The notes: generated by a model not told the origin, from the sequence alone. Positions 1 to 13,325 are shown, counted from the stretch's first letter. The stretch: 64,000 nt of DNA from Isoetes taiwanensis (GCA_021234155.1 JAJEKV010000130.1:468508-532507); one strand, 5' to 3'. Numbers and translations are program-made.

Positions 1-3000
1 GTACTTTAGCGTGTGCGTAGGAACTGGATTGCTTTGCAGTCCTTGTAGCATATGCACATCATGAACGCTTGACTTTTGTTTTTTAGTTTCATACATGGTT
101 ATATTTTGGTTTTATTATTTAGTGGCAAATGTATGTCGGACATAGGATCATGTACGAGTTTTGGGTATCTTTGCGTATAAGATACATGATTGTAAGCCGA
201 ATAATGATGAGTCATTTGGAGGCATAAATTGGCTGGTTCACCATGTGGGTGCATCTTTTTGAGTTCCCATAAATCTGTTTAGACCTTTGATTTAATCCAT
301 TAAACTTTAAGTCCAAAGACCAAACGGATTAGTACAACTCTTCCTTGTAAACATCATCTGTTGCATGTTTTTTCATGACCAGCTAGTCTATGGCACACTT
401 TTATTAACAGTGGATATGATGGTTGGGAAATCATTACTCTTGCTCCAAGCAATTTCTAAGACTGGTTTACTGCGTTATACCATGTGCAATATGCTATGTG
501 GGAATAGAATCATGGTTAGCAACTCGAAGTGGTCTTATATTAAAACTAGAAACGTGTGCCCGGCAATGCCGGGCATTAGTCGTGGACGTATGAATCAGTA
601 GAGCGATAATGCAGTTTGTAGGTGGAATAAAAAGTTGTAAGTGTATTCATATTTATCACACATATATAATCGAGTGACTCATTTTTCTTTTTTTTTGTTC
701 TGCACTTCTATTTTTTCTCCGCCGGAATCCAAATGCAATTTTTGGCGACACGTATTCCTGGTCCATCTTGCACCGACGTGTGTCTCCTTTTTTCGCTCAC
801 ATTAAGTGCGTTGGATTTTTCTGTGGGGAATTCCTCCCGTCTCTTCCCCTGCAGCGCAACTATTCAATGTTCCGGCGATCCCATTCCTCATTCTTAAATC
901 TACACACAAACGGAGGGGAAGTTGCATGCAGATGATGGAAAATAGATCTGTGCCGAAGGTAGATTTGCTTTTCTTATGATATTTTGTGTTAGAATAATCA
1001 ATGTTAAAGCAAATAGCTGTTAGAATAAATTTTGTTTCAATTGATTGAATTTGCTTCTGTTTCTGTGGAGCTTCTTGGAGCTTCTGCTTCTACATCGGCT
1101 TCTGCTTCTATGGAGTTTCTGAGCAAGAAGACGTGAGGTCTGCTCCGGCACTCTGACGCCATAGCCAAGCTGAGGTGAGATGTAGGCATTTAGGTATAGA
1201 ATGACGCCATAGCCAAGAAGTAGGTGAGATTGGCGATTCCATCAACAATATGGTCTGCATCAGTCTCCTCTGCAATATCCACGGAGTCTCCTTTCTCCGC
1301 CTCTCTGCCTCGCAAGTTGGTTTCTTCACCATATGAACCTCTATTATACAAAGTTGAAATTTTGGCCGTTGCCATCGAAGCAAGGGACACAGTCTTGTGC
1401 GTTGAGAAATATGCGCTCTTATGAAGATCTCGATATTGCATTCAAAGGAATCATAGTTCAGATTCTTATTATAAAATATAGAACAACTTATCTCTGATCT
1501 CTGAATGTGATCGTGGAGTTCTACTGAAGCTCAGAATATCAGTAACGCGTTCAGACAATGCTTCAACTGAATTTCCTGCTCTGCTCTAGATGCTTTTGTG
1601 TTCTTCATACTTTTAGGCAAGAGGATCAAAATTTCTTCACTCAGCTATGTCAGCAGACTGTGAAGGCTGTTAAGGGCAGGAATTACCCATCTGGCTTAAG
1701 CTTCACCCGGTTTTTTCTTCGTAGCTGCCCTTTCTTTTTGCTCCATGTTTTACATAGTTGGTTTAAAAAGGTATATGATAGTTCTGTTTGGATAATGAAT
1801 TCATGGTATGTGCATTTAGGAGTACACAGCGAGATTGTTTACAATAATAGGAGGTATGTACAGAGCAATTGTATTAGTATGTGCATTTAGGATGGAGGGC
1901 TTGCTAGAACTATGTGCCCGCTTGCTATCTCAAAGAACGGCTTGAGGAGCTATCGGTTGTCCTAAGGCCTTTCAGGACATAGCAAAGTATCTCCAAGAGA
2001 AACCGCTATTTGGCTAACAAAAAGCCTAAAGGGGATCTTTGGCAGATGAAAACCATGCTACTGGAAGTCGTATTTTAGATGTTCTCAGACATTGCCTTGC
2101 CCTAATGGGCTGTAGAATTTCAACGAAAGGTGTATTGACTTAGAAAGGATTATAAAGCTAGCATAGTGTCGGGCAAAACCCAGGTTTTGGAAAGTGGAGG
2201 TGCTTACAAAAGTATTTGATTATGACAGATTCATTATATGTAAATTGATCGGCTTTTATACTTTTCCTACATGCGATTCTTTTGCATGCATGGTGTTAGT
2301 TGTTCGATGAAAATGCCGGGCCGCAGCTTTTTGATCTTTGAGATTCACAAGCAGTTCATATAGCTTCATCTCTGTCATTATTCGTTTTGGGGCCCTACTG
2401 TAATGGCGTGAATTGTTTTCATCAAGGTTGCATGGTAACATGATTAACGACATTGATCATTGTAACATTGTTTAAAGAAGTTTATGAAGATGTCTCGAAA
2501 TGTGAGGCCAAAGGCGTTATCCAAGATCGTTTTGCGAAAAAGTGACGGGTCAATAGTTAGGATGTACTCCATAGTGGTGCCTATTATGAATTTGAGGGGT
2601 ATGGTGTGATTTTGGAGTGTGGCAACAAGCATTTTTATTGATGCAGCTCATTTTTGAAGCTTTCAAAGTCTTATGCAACATGAATGTTTTCCTCAAAACC
2701 ATTTCTCGATGTACCTTTTCAAAGGCTCCACCTTCCCATAAGTCAGTCCATACATATATAATAAGCATAAAAAGAGCTATCCACTTCCAAGCATTTTCTT
2801 TGCAGAAAACAGTAAAAATATGTATTTCTTTGTTAGTAGCTACATAATAGAAGAGAGAAGTATGTAGTTGGCTGTTAGTAGTACCCACTTATGTTGGCTA
2901 CATATAGAAGAGAACGCTTGCTGAGATAGTGTAGTTGGCATTTGAGGAAATTCTATAGCACACCATTTGTTCTACTTAAAGATTGTAAGGATCAAACGTG

Positions 3001-3180
3001 ATTATATAATATTGCAAGGAACAAACATGATTGTATAGAATTATTGTAAACATCAGAATAGGCCCAATGTAAAAGGCAACCAATGCCACCTTGAATATGT
3101 CTTTGCAGAATGGTGCAAAAGAGGCCCAATGGGAAGGCAACCAGGTGTTAAAGAAAACCCAATGTTTGGCTAGAAGACTT
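1..3180. other. Spacer without recognisable gene
   Basis: AT-rich DNA with only short open frames on both strands, none with a domain I recognise. A small imperfect duplication lies at 1150-1236, where the phrase tgacgccatagccaag followed by ggtgagat occurs twice about 50 bp apart. The stretch 1040-1110 is a degenerate cttctg repeat. Confidence 0.5.
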
Positions 3181-3209
3181 GCTCCATCTAGTCCTTAGGA
3201 ATCAGCTTT

Positions 3210-3395
3210 GAAATTCTCTAAAGATTCCCTTAGAATCTATCAAGTCTTTATTGAGATTCCTTTAGATTCTCTCAAGATTCTTTTCCATTTCAAGAAAATT
3301 GAAAGATTATGCAAGATTCCTTGAGATTCACTTTAAGATTTTTTGAAGATTCCATAGATTTCCTCAATACTCAATACTCCTTGAAGATTCGTAAT
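3210..3395. repeat. Degenerate AGATTC-rich array
   Basis: About eight copies of the hexamer agattc occur in under 200 bp, often as aagattcct or gaagattcc, with irregular 10-40 bp spacing. Two copies (near 3345 and 3385) read GAAGATTC, which fits the heat-shock-element pattern GAAnnTTC. It may simply be a decayed short tandem repeat; the regulatory reading is inference. Confidence 0.4.
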
Positions 3396-3983
3396 GCCAT
3401 TTCTGATCCGCTTCCATGCTCTGATATGTCCCCTCCTCCAACCGTGGCCGCCTTAATCTGTGTCCTCGAATATATATCTTCGTGCTCTTCCATTCAAAAG
3501 GGGCTTTTGCTCCTAGCTCTTAAATCAAACTTTTTTTCAATCTCAACCCTTAGATTAAATAACCATGCTTTCCTTAGCCTAAACTTACATTAAAACTGTG
3601 CATGTCTCACAGTGATATCGTATGATTGTTTACCTTGCTCTTTGTTGTTAACTTTTGCAAGTAAGTGAACTAAACAGTGCATTGCATGTAGAAAGCCTTG
3701 CATTTCTACTATTCTATATGCACAACTCCGAATGTGTGGCACTAGCATTGTAACCTCTAACTCTTTATGGTGCAAGAAATGAACAACAACGTCTAGAAGA
3801 AATAATCAAATTAGAAAGGCTTGCATTTTGATGATTCTATAGAAAGGCTAGCAAAAACAAATAAACATTTTTGCATAAATATTGCTAGGACGAGAGGTTG
3901 CATACACTAATGTATATGAATCCATACTTGAGAATGCATTATTTAGCATGTGATGTCAACTCACAATTCCTTTACGTTTTACT

Positions 3984-4013
3984 GACGATAAAAACAATTC
4001 TATTCTATTCTAT
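3984..4013 (+). repeat. SINE-like 3' tail fragment
   Basis: Reads gacgataaaaacaattctattc followed by further ttcta units. This is the same 3' end seen in the fuller SINE-like copy at about 22740-23040. No SINE body is recognisable upstream, so only the terminal piece is present. Confidence 0.5.
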
Positions 4014-4498
4014 CAAAACTGGGCAATGGGGTGAGAGTAATTTAAAGGAAAGGGAAATGTCTTCTGCCTTGAACAACAAAATGTAGTGCTCGATAAGACA
4101 TTAAGGAACTATTGAAAAAACTAAGAAAGGCTTTAGACCATTAGTCAATGGCGACCTATGACATTTAACACATTGAAGTTTTTGCAATACTAGCCTTGCT
4201 AGTTTAACGCCCTAAGAACTAGATTAATATAATACCATATGCATAAAGTTGTTAGAAATCCAGCAGATCGAATGCTATTGACGAGCCATCGTATCTTTGC
4301 CTCCCCATGAGTATACTAAAACTATCTCTAATCTGAGTGTGTTTCACAGCATTGTATTGATAGAATTTCGTTACTAATGGGTCCAATTTCACGGTTTTGA
4401 AGAAACAGTTAACTTTACATTGTCACTTTTTAATCACATTATTTTCTTTTAGAACACAAGGTGAGGAAATGCATGTCCAATCATGTACATGTAGGTAA

Positions 4499-4594
4499 GA
4501 TGGATGAAGAGAAATGTTTGTGGTGGCAAAGATGGATGAAGAGAAATGTTTGTGGTGGCAAAGATGGATGAAGAGAAATGTTCGCGGCGGCCTT
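4499..4594 (+). repeat. Three 32-bp tandem repeats
   Basis: Units begin gatggatgaagagaaatgtt at 4499, 4531 and 4563. The first two continue as tgtggtgg. The third continues as cgcggcgg and runs into the GC palindrome at 4583. The differences between units are C in the third copy against T in the first two, the pattern expected from deamination of methylated cytosine. Confidence 0.85.
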
Positions 4595-4618
4595 GGCCGC
4601 CGCGATAAATTTCTTGTA
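4565..4618. repeat. GC-rich foldback motif, copy 1
   Basis: Contains cgcggcggcc-tt-ggccgccgcg, 10-bp perfect arms around a 2-nt spacer, followed by ataaatttcttgt. The same roughly 45-bp string recurs near 47690, so it is a dispersed repeat, possibly the end or core of a small foldback (MITE-like) element. No transposase or target-site duplication was identified. Confidence 0.6.
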
Positions 4619-4619
4619 G

Positions 4620-7600
4620 ATGTAATGGAGTGTCATTGAGAAATGGTTTAGGGATGCAAAAATAATCAAATGTATAGGATGGAACAGAATGGGTAGACTT
4701 AAAGAAGTGCATAGAGTTTAGAGTCTTGGTTGTGATGGATTGCAAATCCAATGACTGCAATTGGAGCATAGTGTAGATCCTGCTACCTGATATTGCAATA
4801 TAAGAGTTCTACCTTTCTAATTGCTATTTGCATTGTTGGCTTGCCTTACTGAAAGCATGTGTTGACTGCATGTTACATCAAACTGTTAAGTATTTATTTA
4901 TACTAACTGCCACATCATTAGGTTAAAACATAATGCAAATTGTTAAATATTGCTTCACACTAAATGTCATGCCATTAGATTAGAAATTGTATTGCAAATG
5001 GAGCCTAAGGGATGGCCTTCGCCTATCCCTGGTTATCTTGTGCTGCTACCTTAACAATATTGTTATCTTTTCACCCCAACGCCTTAACAAAATTTCCAAA
5101 CGGAAGTCAATATGAGGCAAGGTTCAACTAAGTTCTCTAACCTAACGGTCCTATAACATTCATTGTGCCTTAAACCTTACATGTATGATTTATCCAACAT
5201 GTTTGACTCGCATATACGTAATTCACCACAATCTTTCAGATAGATATCCATGTGGACTAATGATTTGTATCAAATAAACATTCATGAGGACAAATGATTA
5301 GTATCGTGTGCCACAGGCAAGAGTCAATGGACGTGATAGTTTATAATCAAGATTTCCATTAATTTGATACAATGACTAAGGCCCATCGTAATCAATGGTT
5401 TTTACATATTATTACAAATGTGCTAAGATATTTACTCTGCAAAATGCATCTTGTTGCCACCAAAGGCAAACTTGCAAACATGGTCTAAGCAAGATATTGT
5501 CGCTGCCATTGCCAAAGCATTGAGTGTTCATAGCTGCTCTTGGGATATGAGCCAACAGAATAAGAAAGCAATGTATTTAAATAAAAGGCACTCTAGGTTC
5601 AGCCCACATATGACATCCAAATTAATTTTTGTCTCACCTCCAGACCCAAGTTAGAAGGGAGTAAACGCATAAAAACCACTGCAGAACCTTCAAGTTGATA
5701 TGTCTTCCATGATAAGCTCCAAATAAAACATAATCACCATGGAAATCAAGAACTTATCTTTTCGGTTTGGATGTAGGAGTTTTGAACCAAGTTATCTTTC
5801 TGAATCATCTAACTCAAACTGAAGCAAAGCATTTGCTGGTAATATCAATATACAGTAATTATAATGAGTAGCCAATTACCTGAAGCAATACCTTGAAGCA
5901 TTTTAGCTATTACTTTGTTGCTGCATTCTTTTTTGAACACCATCTGAAAAATGTGAAAGTGTAAAAAGCTAGCCACTGGGTGCAAATAGATGCTTGAAGA
6001 AATAAAAGATTACGGGCCATCCATTCCAACCTTTTCGCAAAAAACGGTGATGTCAAATGGGCATGGAGCCCTCCGAAATGGATGTACTGATGTAATGGGC
6101 TGCTTTTGATCGAGGCCAACCTTGAACCTTATACACGCAAGATGGCAATGAAGATGAGATTGTATACAGTTTCTATTTGGATAGTATACATAGCAAATAG
6201 ACATCCCTCGGATCAAATAGGTTCCAACCAAACGATCTCCAGCCAGTCGGTCGAACATGCAAAAAGGTCCGGCATGCATAAGAATGATAGAACTTCCAAA
6301 CTTGGTAGTGGTCAAACCATCCTTCCAGTTACAACACCTGTACGCACTATTGAGGTTGCAACAAAAAGAAAGATCATATAGAACTCTAAAGCATGCATGA
6401 CGAACTGTAGTAGGATCCTGCAATGGCACTCAAAGCAACTCTTCATGTCCTTTCTTCAACGTAAATCCACCATTTGCACATTTTTTACTTGTCCACAAAA
6501 GCTGATATACAATGATGACAGTCCAGTAATATAAGTAATATAAAATCTGACCTGGAAGAAGCATACTTTTGTGCCAGGCATGCACCTTCTGAAACATGCA
6601 AATAGACATCCAAACACCTTGAAAAATCCAGAGATTCAAGTTGCAAGTTGCAGTGGAATACCCATGCAGGAGAAGATGCCCACCTCCTATAATTCATTAT
6701 GATTTACTGCATTTGATAGTCAACTATATAAATGATCAAGCTCAGCTAGACCTGCAGCAATAACAACGGCTAATTAAGCAATGTGCCCTTCCCAATAGAT
6801 ATTACAATGCAAAATGGATTGCCAATAAATATTGAGATAAAATATTCTCAAAGCCAAAGAACCTGAAGATGGTGTTCCGTAGTCAAGGAAGTATGATGGA
6901 GTAACGGAGATAATAGAGGAATTTGCAGTTGAAGCAACGTTATCTGCGCAACATCACCTGAACCCTTAACAACGATATGCTCTACAACAAAATGGAGACA
7001 AAGTCGAATTAATTTACCTATCATTTGAAGACATCTGATCATGTTCACAACGGTATCCTGCAAGCAAAAAATGGAAGGGCTTGAGAGGAAAATCTATTAA
7101 CTTTCCAGTAGAATTATAGAACAATGCAAGAATTATATAAATATATGCAGCATTCGAACAGTAAATGCAAGCATCAATGAAAAATACATATCCATCCATA
7201 CACTCTCCAACTTTCATATGAGAACGTAAAACATACCTATTTTGAAATATCAGAGAATGAGCATTGTTGGTCAATGGAAGTGGAAAGGATGAGAATCGAC
7301 CTTCAAGCTCTGGAGGTAGTAGTTCATTTGAAAATGTAGAAAATGATGAAGTAAGCCCTTACTAATCCATAAAGACTGCTAAAGTTGTACATACTGCAAC
7401 TATAGATCTAACTTCGTCGCAAATTTCTAATGTAAGCACTCAATATGATATGCAACTACCTACATGAGACTCACGCAACATCTAAATAAGGTATTCAGTT
7501 AGACCTACCTCTGCTTATCAAAAAGAATTATGTTGAATGAAATGAAGATGCTGACTGTATAGTGGTGATATCTCAGAACCAAGAATGCTTCCGAGTCCTT

Positions 7601-8230
7601 CTTAGACAGCTTAAAGTTGTACTCCATCTCAAAAGCAACCCCAAGGCCGTTAGACCTGCTGCAAGAGCATTGAACTTGCAAACCACAGTTCAACAACAGT
7701 TACAGAAGTAAAAACTCTAGCTAGATAATGACAAATCCGAACATGAAATGCACGCAATCCTGGAGCTCAACAGGAAGAACATGCAAGGACCACAGGAAAA
7801 ATGTCAGAAGAAATACATAAACAATTACACCGTGCATTTTTTGGAATGTTAATCATGGCCATTACATTGCCACAGTCAAGAACGAAAAATTTCGCTTGAG
7901 CTCTTCCTTTGCTTTCGGCCAACAAAACCAATGGAACAATAATACGACCAATCAGCAATTTGAGCCCTGAGATACAATTTACAACATTCAGCTCAAGCAA
8001 AATGCACAATCCACCATATGGCCCAGCTCGGGTTTACCCAGCTCTGATTGAGGCGCCAAATCATAGAGAGCAACGAAAAATCTTGAGGCGCCAAGGATCT
8101 TAGAGTCAGCAAGGCGTGAACTGAGATGTATTTACATCGAAGTAGGAGGTCGATGGAGAGGTAGCTCGGCCAGTTCAAATTTGAACTGACATTTAATGCC
8201 CGCAACTACCATCCCGCAGGTAGAACGCAA
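4620..8230. other. Spacer without recognisable gene
   Basis: Only short, unrecognised open frames on both strands. No codon-rich exon, retroelement domain or tRNA-like structure was found by eye. Confidence 0.45.
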
Positions 8231-8237
8231 ATGGAAG

Positions 8238-8259
8238 GGAACGCCGCATGCGGCGTTCC
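8238..8259. repeat. 22-bp perfect palindrome
   Basis: Arms ggaacgccgca and tgcggcgttcc meet with no spacer. A further partial copy (ggcgttccatgcggc) follows directly. The GC content is far above the surrounding AT-rich DNA. Role unknown. Confidence 0.8.
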
Positions 8260-8874
8260 GTCCGGCGTTCCATGCGGCTGCACATGCACATTTCCCAACA
8301 CCTTACCAAAATAAAACAGAAGATAAAAGAAAACGCCTAGGGAGGTTGAATCCATTCCAGCTTGCTTCTTCACTTGCTGTAGTATGTACCTACTTTGTGA
8401 ACATGTTATCAAGGCATGTTTACTAGTTCAACATCATCATTTGCATCTAGCTTTGTTACATAAAGGTTGAGCTAGAGAAGGCCACATACAAATTTAGATG
8501 TTATAATGTGATTGGAGAAGGCGGTTGAGCATCTCACCTTTTTCCTAGATTTGTTGTAGCAATATATTTTCATTGGTTTTTGTTAACTCTTCAGACAAGA
8601 TGAAGCATTGATTAGGCTCCAGAGTGTTTGCCCAGCATGCATTTGTAGGATTTTGTTGCACATCGCAGGTTGTGGACCATCCAATAATAAATACCTTTTG
8701 AAAAAAACTTAACTAACTCAACATCTCAAAATTAATTAAGTGTTTTTCAAAATAATATAGCTTTAGAACCTAACAAAACTATAAGTTTATCTGTTGAACA
8801 ACCTATATGTTGCTGCTCATTAGACTTATTAAATGTTCTTAAAATGAATGTGATCTAAACCTCAGCTTTGATCA

Positions 8875-10502
8875 TGTGACGCTCCCTGAATATATACGAC
8901 CCCCGGCCGTATACATACGGGGACTTTCCCCTCCCATGGCGACCCGATCGCCACGAGCAGGGCCCTCCGTCTATCCCGGGCCATCTATAGAGAGATGCCC
9001 GAGTGAAGGACACGGAGGTGTCATTCGGCCCACGCCTTCAGTGGGACTCCTACGTCGCGGAAGCGTGAATACATGTTAGCACACAGCATAAATCATATAT
9101 AAATAACCACCACGAAGGGTGGCGCATCCATCCAAATACCAACGGCAAAGAATATGCATCTAAACTAAGAAAACACCCCAAACCCCAGGTTCTACCCCGG
9201 TTCAGACTCCTGTGAGGATAGACTGACGGCTCGGCCTCAAGAGATCGGCATTTGTGAGGTATAATCGGCGTTGGCTGGCATAGAACATCGGCTAGGGTTG
9301 TCCACTCCATCCGCCCCTCCTGTGCACACTTTGCAGATGGGTCGATTCACGCTATGGCTTCGCTATAGCCTTCCGGAGACGCAGGCTCGAGGTATCACCC
9401 TGCGGAGCCTACTCCAGGGTTCATGACGCCCCGGTCCGATGAGGCAGGTCAGGGAAGCGTCCCCTTCGAGGATCATTAAAGGTTGGTGGGTGAGCTAGAG
9501 AATACGCGCGCATCGCGACCCCCGCATTCATACCCGACTTACTCACCTTAAATCTACTCAAAGTGCAAGATGCTCCATACAGATCACACCTCTACACCCA
9601 GGGAGTGTCAGAACCCATACCCGGCCCTCGCGGGCCGGCCATCAGGCCTAGCCCACTGTAGGAGTCTCAGGAGCCTTTTATGTTCGTGCAAGACCCCACC
9701 CCCACTTCACCACTGCGTCCCTTCTTTGGTGCTAAGCCAATCCATAGCATCTATGACCCGGTGGTCCCTTGTACACAGGCCGCAACTAATAGGATAATAC
9801 AGGGCTCTATCTAGGAGCATACTACAATAAATGGGCTCAGAGGTCTCTACCCCCTTATCCCCCCATTTCAGAGTAAAGCTATGCAAAGAATCATCAATCC
9901 ATCCTTTAAGAGCAAAACCAGCATCAGAAATAAAGAGAACTCACCTTTACAATCAAGGGTTAGTTCCTACAAGTAAAGCACAGAGAGAACAGAGAAACAA
10001 ACACAACCAGTGCCCAACAGGGGCGCTACCCTAGAATTCACAGGCTATCCTAGCCACCCACCTGAGTTCCTGCTAGACCCGTTATCGTTTGGTGCTTCCA
10101 TCTTCCTGGTCTTGGTGCTCTGCTTCAGCTACACAGGTAAAAGTACTTGGTATGGTGGCGCTCAGCTTGGCAGGGGTAGGCGCTCAGCTCCTGCTCCTTT
10201 TTGGACGAATTTTGGGAGTCAATTAGGGATAGGGATCAGGTTGACAGCCCATTTTGGAAGTCCCCATGCTGGCCAATCGATTTGGGCCAGGTGGCGCCTT
10301 CCCAAAGCATTAATTAACCTAATTAATCCATTTAACCCTTAATTCCCTCGATTATAGGTTATTATTTTAATCCCTTTTAGGTCAACCCCCTAGGTTACAA
10401 TACCCCATGGCGGCGTACCTTTAATGAGTGACGTGTCGGTATATTTATACGTATACCGTATAAATACATTACATATACCGTAGAAATACGTGGAACGTCA
10501 CA
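8875..10502 (-). repeat. Left LTR of Ty3 element (3' LTR in element sense)
   Basis: Starts tgtgac and ends gtcaca, a perfect 6-bp terminal inverted repeat with the TG...CA ends expected of LTRs. It aligns along its whole length with 20454-22087, sharing for instance the stretch around cccatggcgacccgatcgcc and the end around gtagaaatacgtggaacgtc. The two copies differ by many substitutions and small indels, so the insertion is old. Confidence 0.9.
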
Positions 10503-10517
10503 TTCTCCCCTCCTTAA
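10503..10517 (-). other. Polypurine tract of Ty3 element
   Basis: On the minus strand the bases abutting the LTR read ttaaggaggggagaa, immediately followed by the LTR start tgtgac. A purine run directly 5' of the 3' LTR is the expected plus-strand primer site. Confidence 0.85.
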
Positions 10518-10995
10518 AAACAATGCTGTCCTCAGCATTGGGGTTAGTTAATCAGAGACAGTTACTTGAAGAAACTGAAGTAGAAAATACATTTCGGACA
10601 GTAATACATTGAAGTTGAAAATATAACATCGTGTCGGCACCAAGGTGCATTTTACAAACTTATCATAAAAAGAAAAGTTTAAGGACCGAAGTCCGATTTA
10701 AAAACATCATAGACGACGAAAATCACACATGTAAACAAAACGAATCCGAAAAAGTTGGGTCATCAGCAACCCTCTATACATGGGCAGGTCACGAACTGCT
10801 CACTGGCCTGCACATGTCAATATATCAGTATATATCAATAATATAATTAGATTGTGGTTGAAGGGACCACCCCCTATAGTAATTAGAAGAAAATCCTACC
10901 TACAAGGGAACCTATCATGCCTATAGTTTGCTATTCATTGCGGCATAAGGAATGGTCAAGTTCCCATTATAGCCGAGATGAACGCAGCCTACTAA

Positions 10996-11361
10996 CTACA
11001 TGCCTTCGAAGCAATTCGTGGTCATGTCAACATCAACAATACACCACGTCCTAGAGAACACAAAGGTGATCTCATCATCGGTAACTATTATTAAATACGA
11101 TGCATCTACCCCTCTACTGCATGATTCGCGGCGAATCAAGCCTTCAAGCTTACCGCCGGGAGCGAGGTTGATAGCATCGTTGATGGTGCGGCCCTGAGAT
11201 TCCCGCATGAAGTCCGGATAGTGCTTGTCAAGGTCTATCTTCATCACCCAGGTAGCATCCTCAACTGGTAAGTGCTTCCACTTAACCAAGTATTGCAACA
11301 TTTGAGTCCTTACGGTGCATTTTATAAGCTCGATCAAGGAGAGCCCGGGCACTATCTCCAA
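10996..11361 (-). pseudogene. Chromodomain end of Ty3 pol
   Basis: The 121-residue frame contains YLVKWKHLPVEDATWV, the core of a chromodomain (the LVKWK...ATWE signature), and continues with an acidic helix-like segment ending in MRESQ. Chromodomains at the pol C-terminus are known in chromoviruses, where they direct integration towards marked chromatin. It overlaps the integrase frame by 10 bp in another register, so a frameshift separates it from the rest of pol. Confidence 0.85.
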
Positions 11362-12779
11362 TTTGCTCCTCTGTCATTTCTAGGAGGATTGGGGTATCCA
11401 AAACCTCCTCCTGGATCAGGGGTGTGTTGTTTCAGAAGACTCACGTGAAAGACCTTGTGGATCTTCAAGCGGGGTGGCAAATCAAGCGATATGCTGTTCT
11501 CCAACACGTTCAAGAATCGTGAATGGCCCAGCCCATCCGGTGCCAACTTCTTGCGATTACCAATCTTAAGCTTGGCTTGTTTTACTTTGATCTTAAGCCA
11601 AACCGATTCGCCCACCTGGAAGACTCGTGGGGTTCTGTGTTTATCTGCTACACTCTTTTGACGACTGCGTGCAGCTAATAAGTAACCACGAACTTCTTCA
11701 ACCAAAGCTTGCATTTCCAGAAGGAGTTGTTGAGAAACCTCAACTTTAGAAACAGGGTTATGCCATGTGTCTGGAGTAAGACATTGATATCCATAATTTA
11801 TCATAAAGGGAGACATTCTGAAAGACTCCTGTTTCATACTGTTGTAGGCAAACTCTACCAGATAAATATAGTCAGCCCATTGTGATTGCTTACTCCACAC
11901 ATAACTTCGAAGCATATCTTCGATAATGCGATTGGTACGTTCTGTCTGACCATCCATCTGAGGATGATAGGCCGTACTCATAGCAAGCTTGGTCTGGATG
12001 GTGGCGAAGAAGTCTTTCCAGAATGCACTTACAAATTTGGGATCCCTGTCGGATACAATAACTCTTGGCATTCCGTGCAACCTCAAAATCTCCTTTGCAA
12101 ATAGCAGGGCGGTGTCGAAGGCTGTGTCGGTGGTACGACATGGCAAGAAATGAGCCATTTTCGACAATTTGTCGACCACCACCATCAATGCATCATATCC
12201 ACAGAGAGTACGTGGAAGGCCCACAATGAAATCCATGGTTATCACTCCCCACTTTGCGTTGGGCACATCCAGAGGTTGCAACTCTCCTGGAACTCTTAAT
12301 TGTTCAGCCTTGGTTTGTTGACACACCTGACACTGCTTAATGTATCTAGCAATATCCTTCTTCATCGAAGGCCAGAAATAGCTGGAGCGGATCTTAAAGT
12401 AGGTCTTCATAAACCCTGCATGTCCAGCTATAGGGTTGTTGTGTGTGTCATGGAGGATCAGCTTACGTACTCCCGAAGTCTCAGTTACACACAACTTATC
12501 CTTGTAATATAACAAATTGCCCTCTTTCTTATATGAACGGAAAGCTTCGCGTTCTTTATCTGTGCGTGCTTCCTTACTCAAACTAACCCAAGCGTCACAG
12601 AACTCAGGATCTGTGACCAAAGTCTGCTCTATTTGTTTCCCAAACTCACTAGTGAGGGTGGAAATTGCGTTACAATGGGTTCGGGTTACCAAAGGATGGC
12701 GTGATAACGCATCCGCGACCACATTGTGCTTCCCCGGCTTATACATAATCTCAAAATCATATTCTTCGAGAAACTCCAT
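11352..12779 (-). pseudogene. Ty3 integrase (longest surviving pol segment)
   Basis: A 475-residue open frame that starts in the end of RNase H (ALSRHP near residue 25). It carries the HHCC zinc finger (HAGFMKTYFKI...CQVCQQTKAE) and the DDE core: MDFIVGLP with D, VSDRDPKF with D, and HPQMDGQTERTNR with E. The GPY/F-like tail ends KVFHVSLLK. All integrase catalytic residues are visible. The frame is open throughout but is cut off from RT/RNase H and from the chromodomain by frame changes, so it counts as a fragment of a broken polyprotein. Confidence 0.9.
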
Positions 12780-12833
12780 CCACCTTCTCTGACGGAGATT
12801 GAGATTAGGCTGGGTTGTTAGATAACGGAGACT

Positions 12834-13319
12834 CTAATGATCCGTATCCAGCTGGAATTTCCTACCAAGAAGGTAGTGTCTCCAAATGCGCAGAGCACGG
12901 ACAACTGCTAACAACTCCTGATCATGGGTAGGGTATCGATGTTCCGTGTCGTTCATCTTCTTTGAATCATATGCAATAACTCTCCCCTCCTGCATTAGGA
13001 CTCCACCGGTAGCAATCTTACTAGCATCCGTTGCCACTAGTTTATCCTTTTCAGGATCGGGCAAAGTGAAGACTGGTGCAGACGTTAAAGCATCCTTAAG
13101 CTTCTGAAAGCCTACCTGGACTTTTGCTTTCCAATGTTCCATCCAATCCTTCACCTTCTCATGCTTTGTGAGATCAGTAAGAGGTGCGGCAATCGTTGCA
13201 AAGTCCTTAACAAATTTCTGATAATATCCCGCTAGTCCCAAGAAACTCCGAACTTCCAAAACATTACCCGGAATAGGCCAATCCCTTACTGCTTCTATCT
13301 TTCTTTGGATCCGTAGCAA
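12834..13319 (-). pseudogene. Ty3 RNase H and RT thumb
   Basis: The 161-residue frame begins in the RT connection ([18 protein letters not shown]) and runs into RNase [16 protein letters not shown] (first Asp), then [19 protein letters not shown] (Glu) and ending in FQLDTDH (Asp). A stop separates it from the integrase frame. This is the normal Ty3 RT-RNase H layout. Confidence 0.88.
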
Positions 13320-13325
13320 TTCCCT

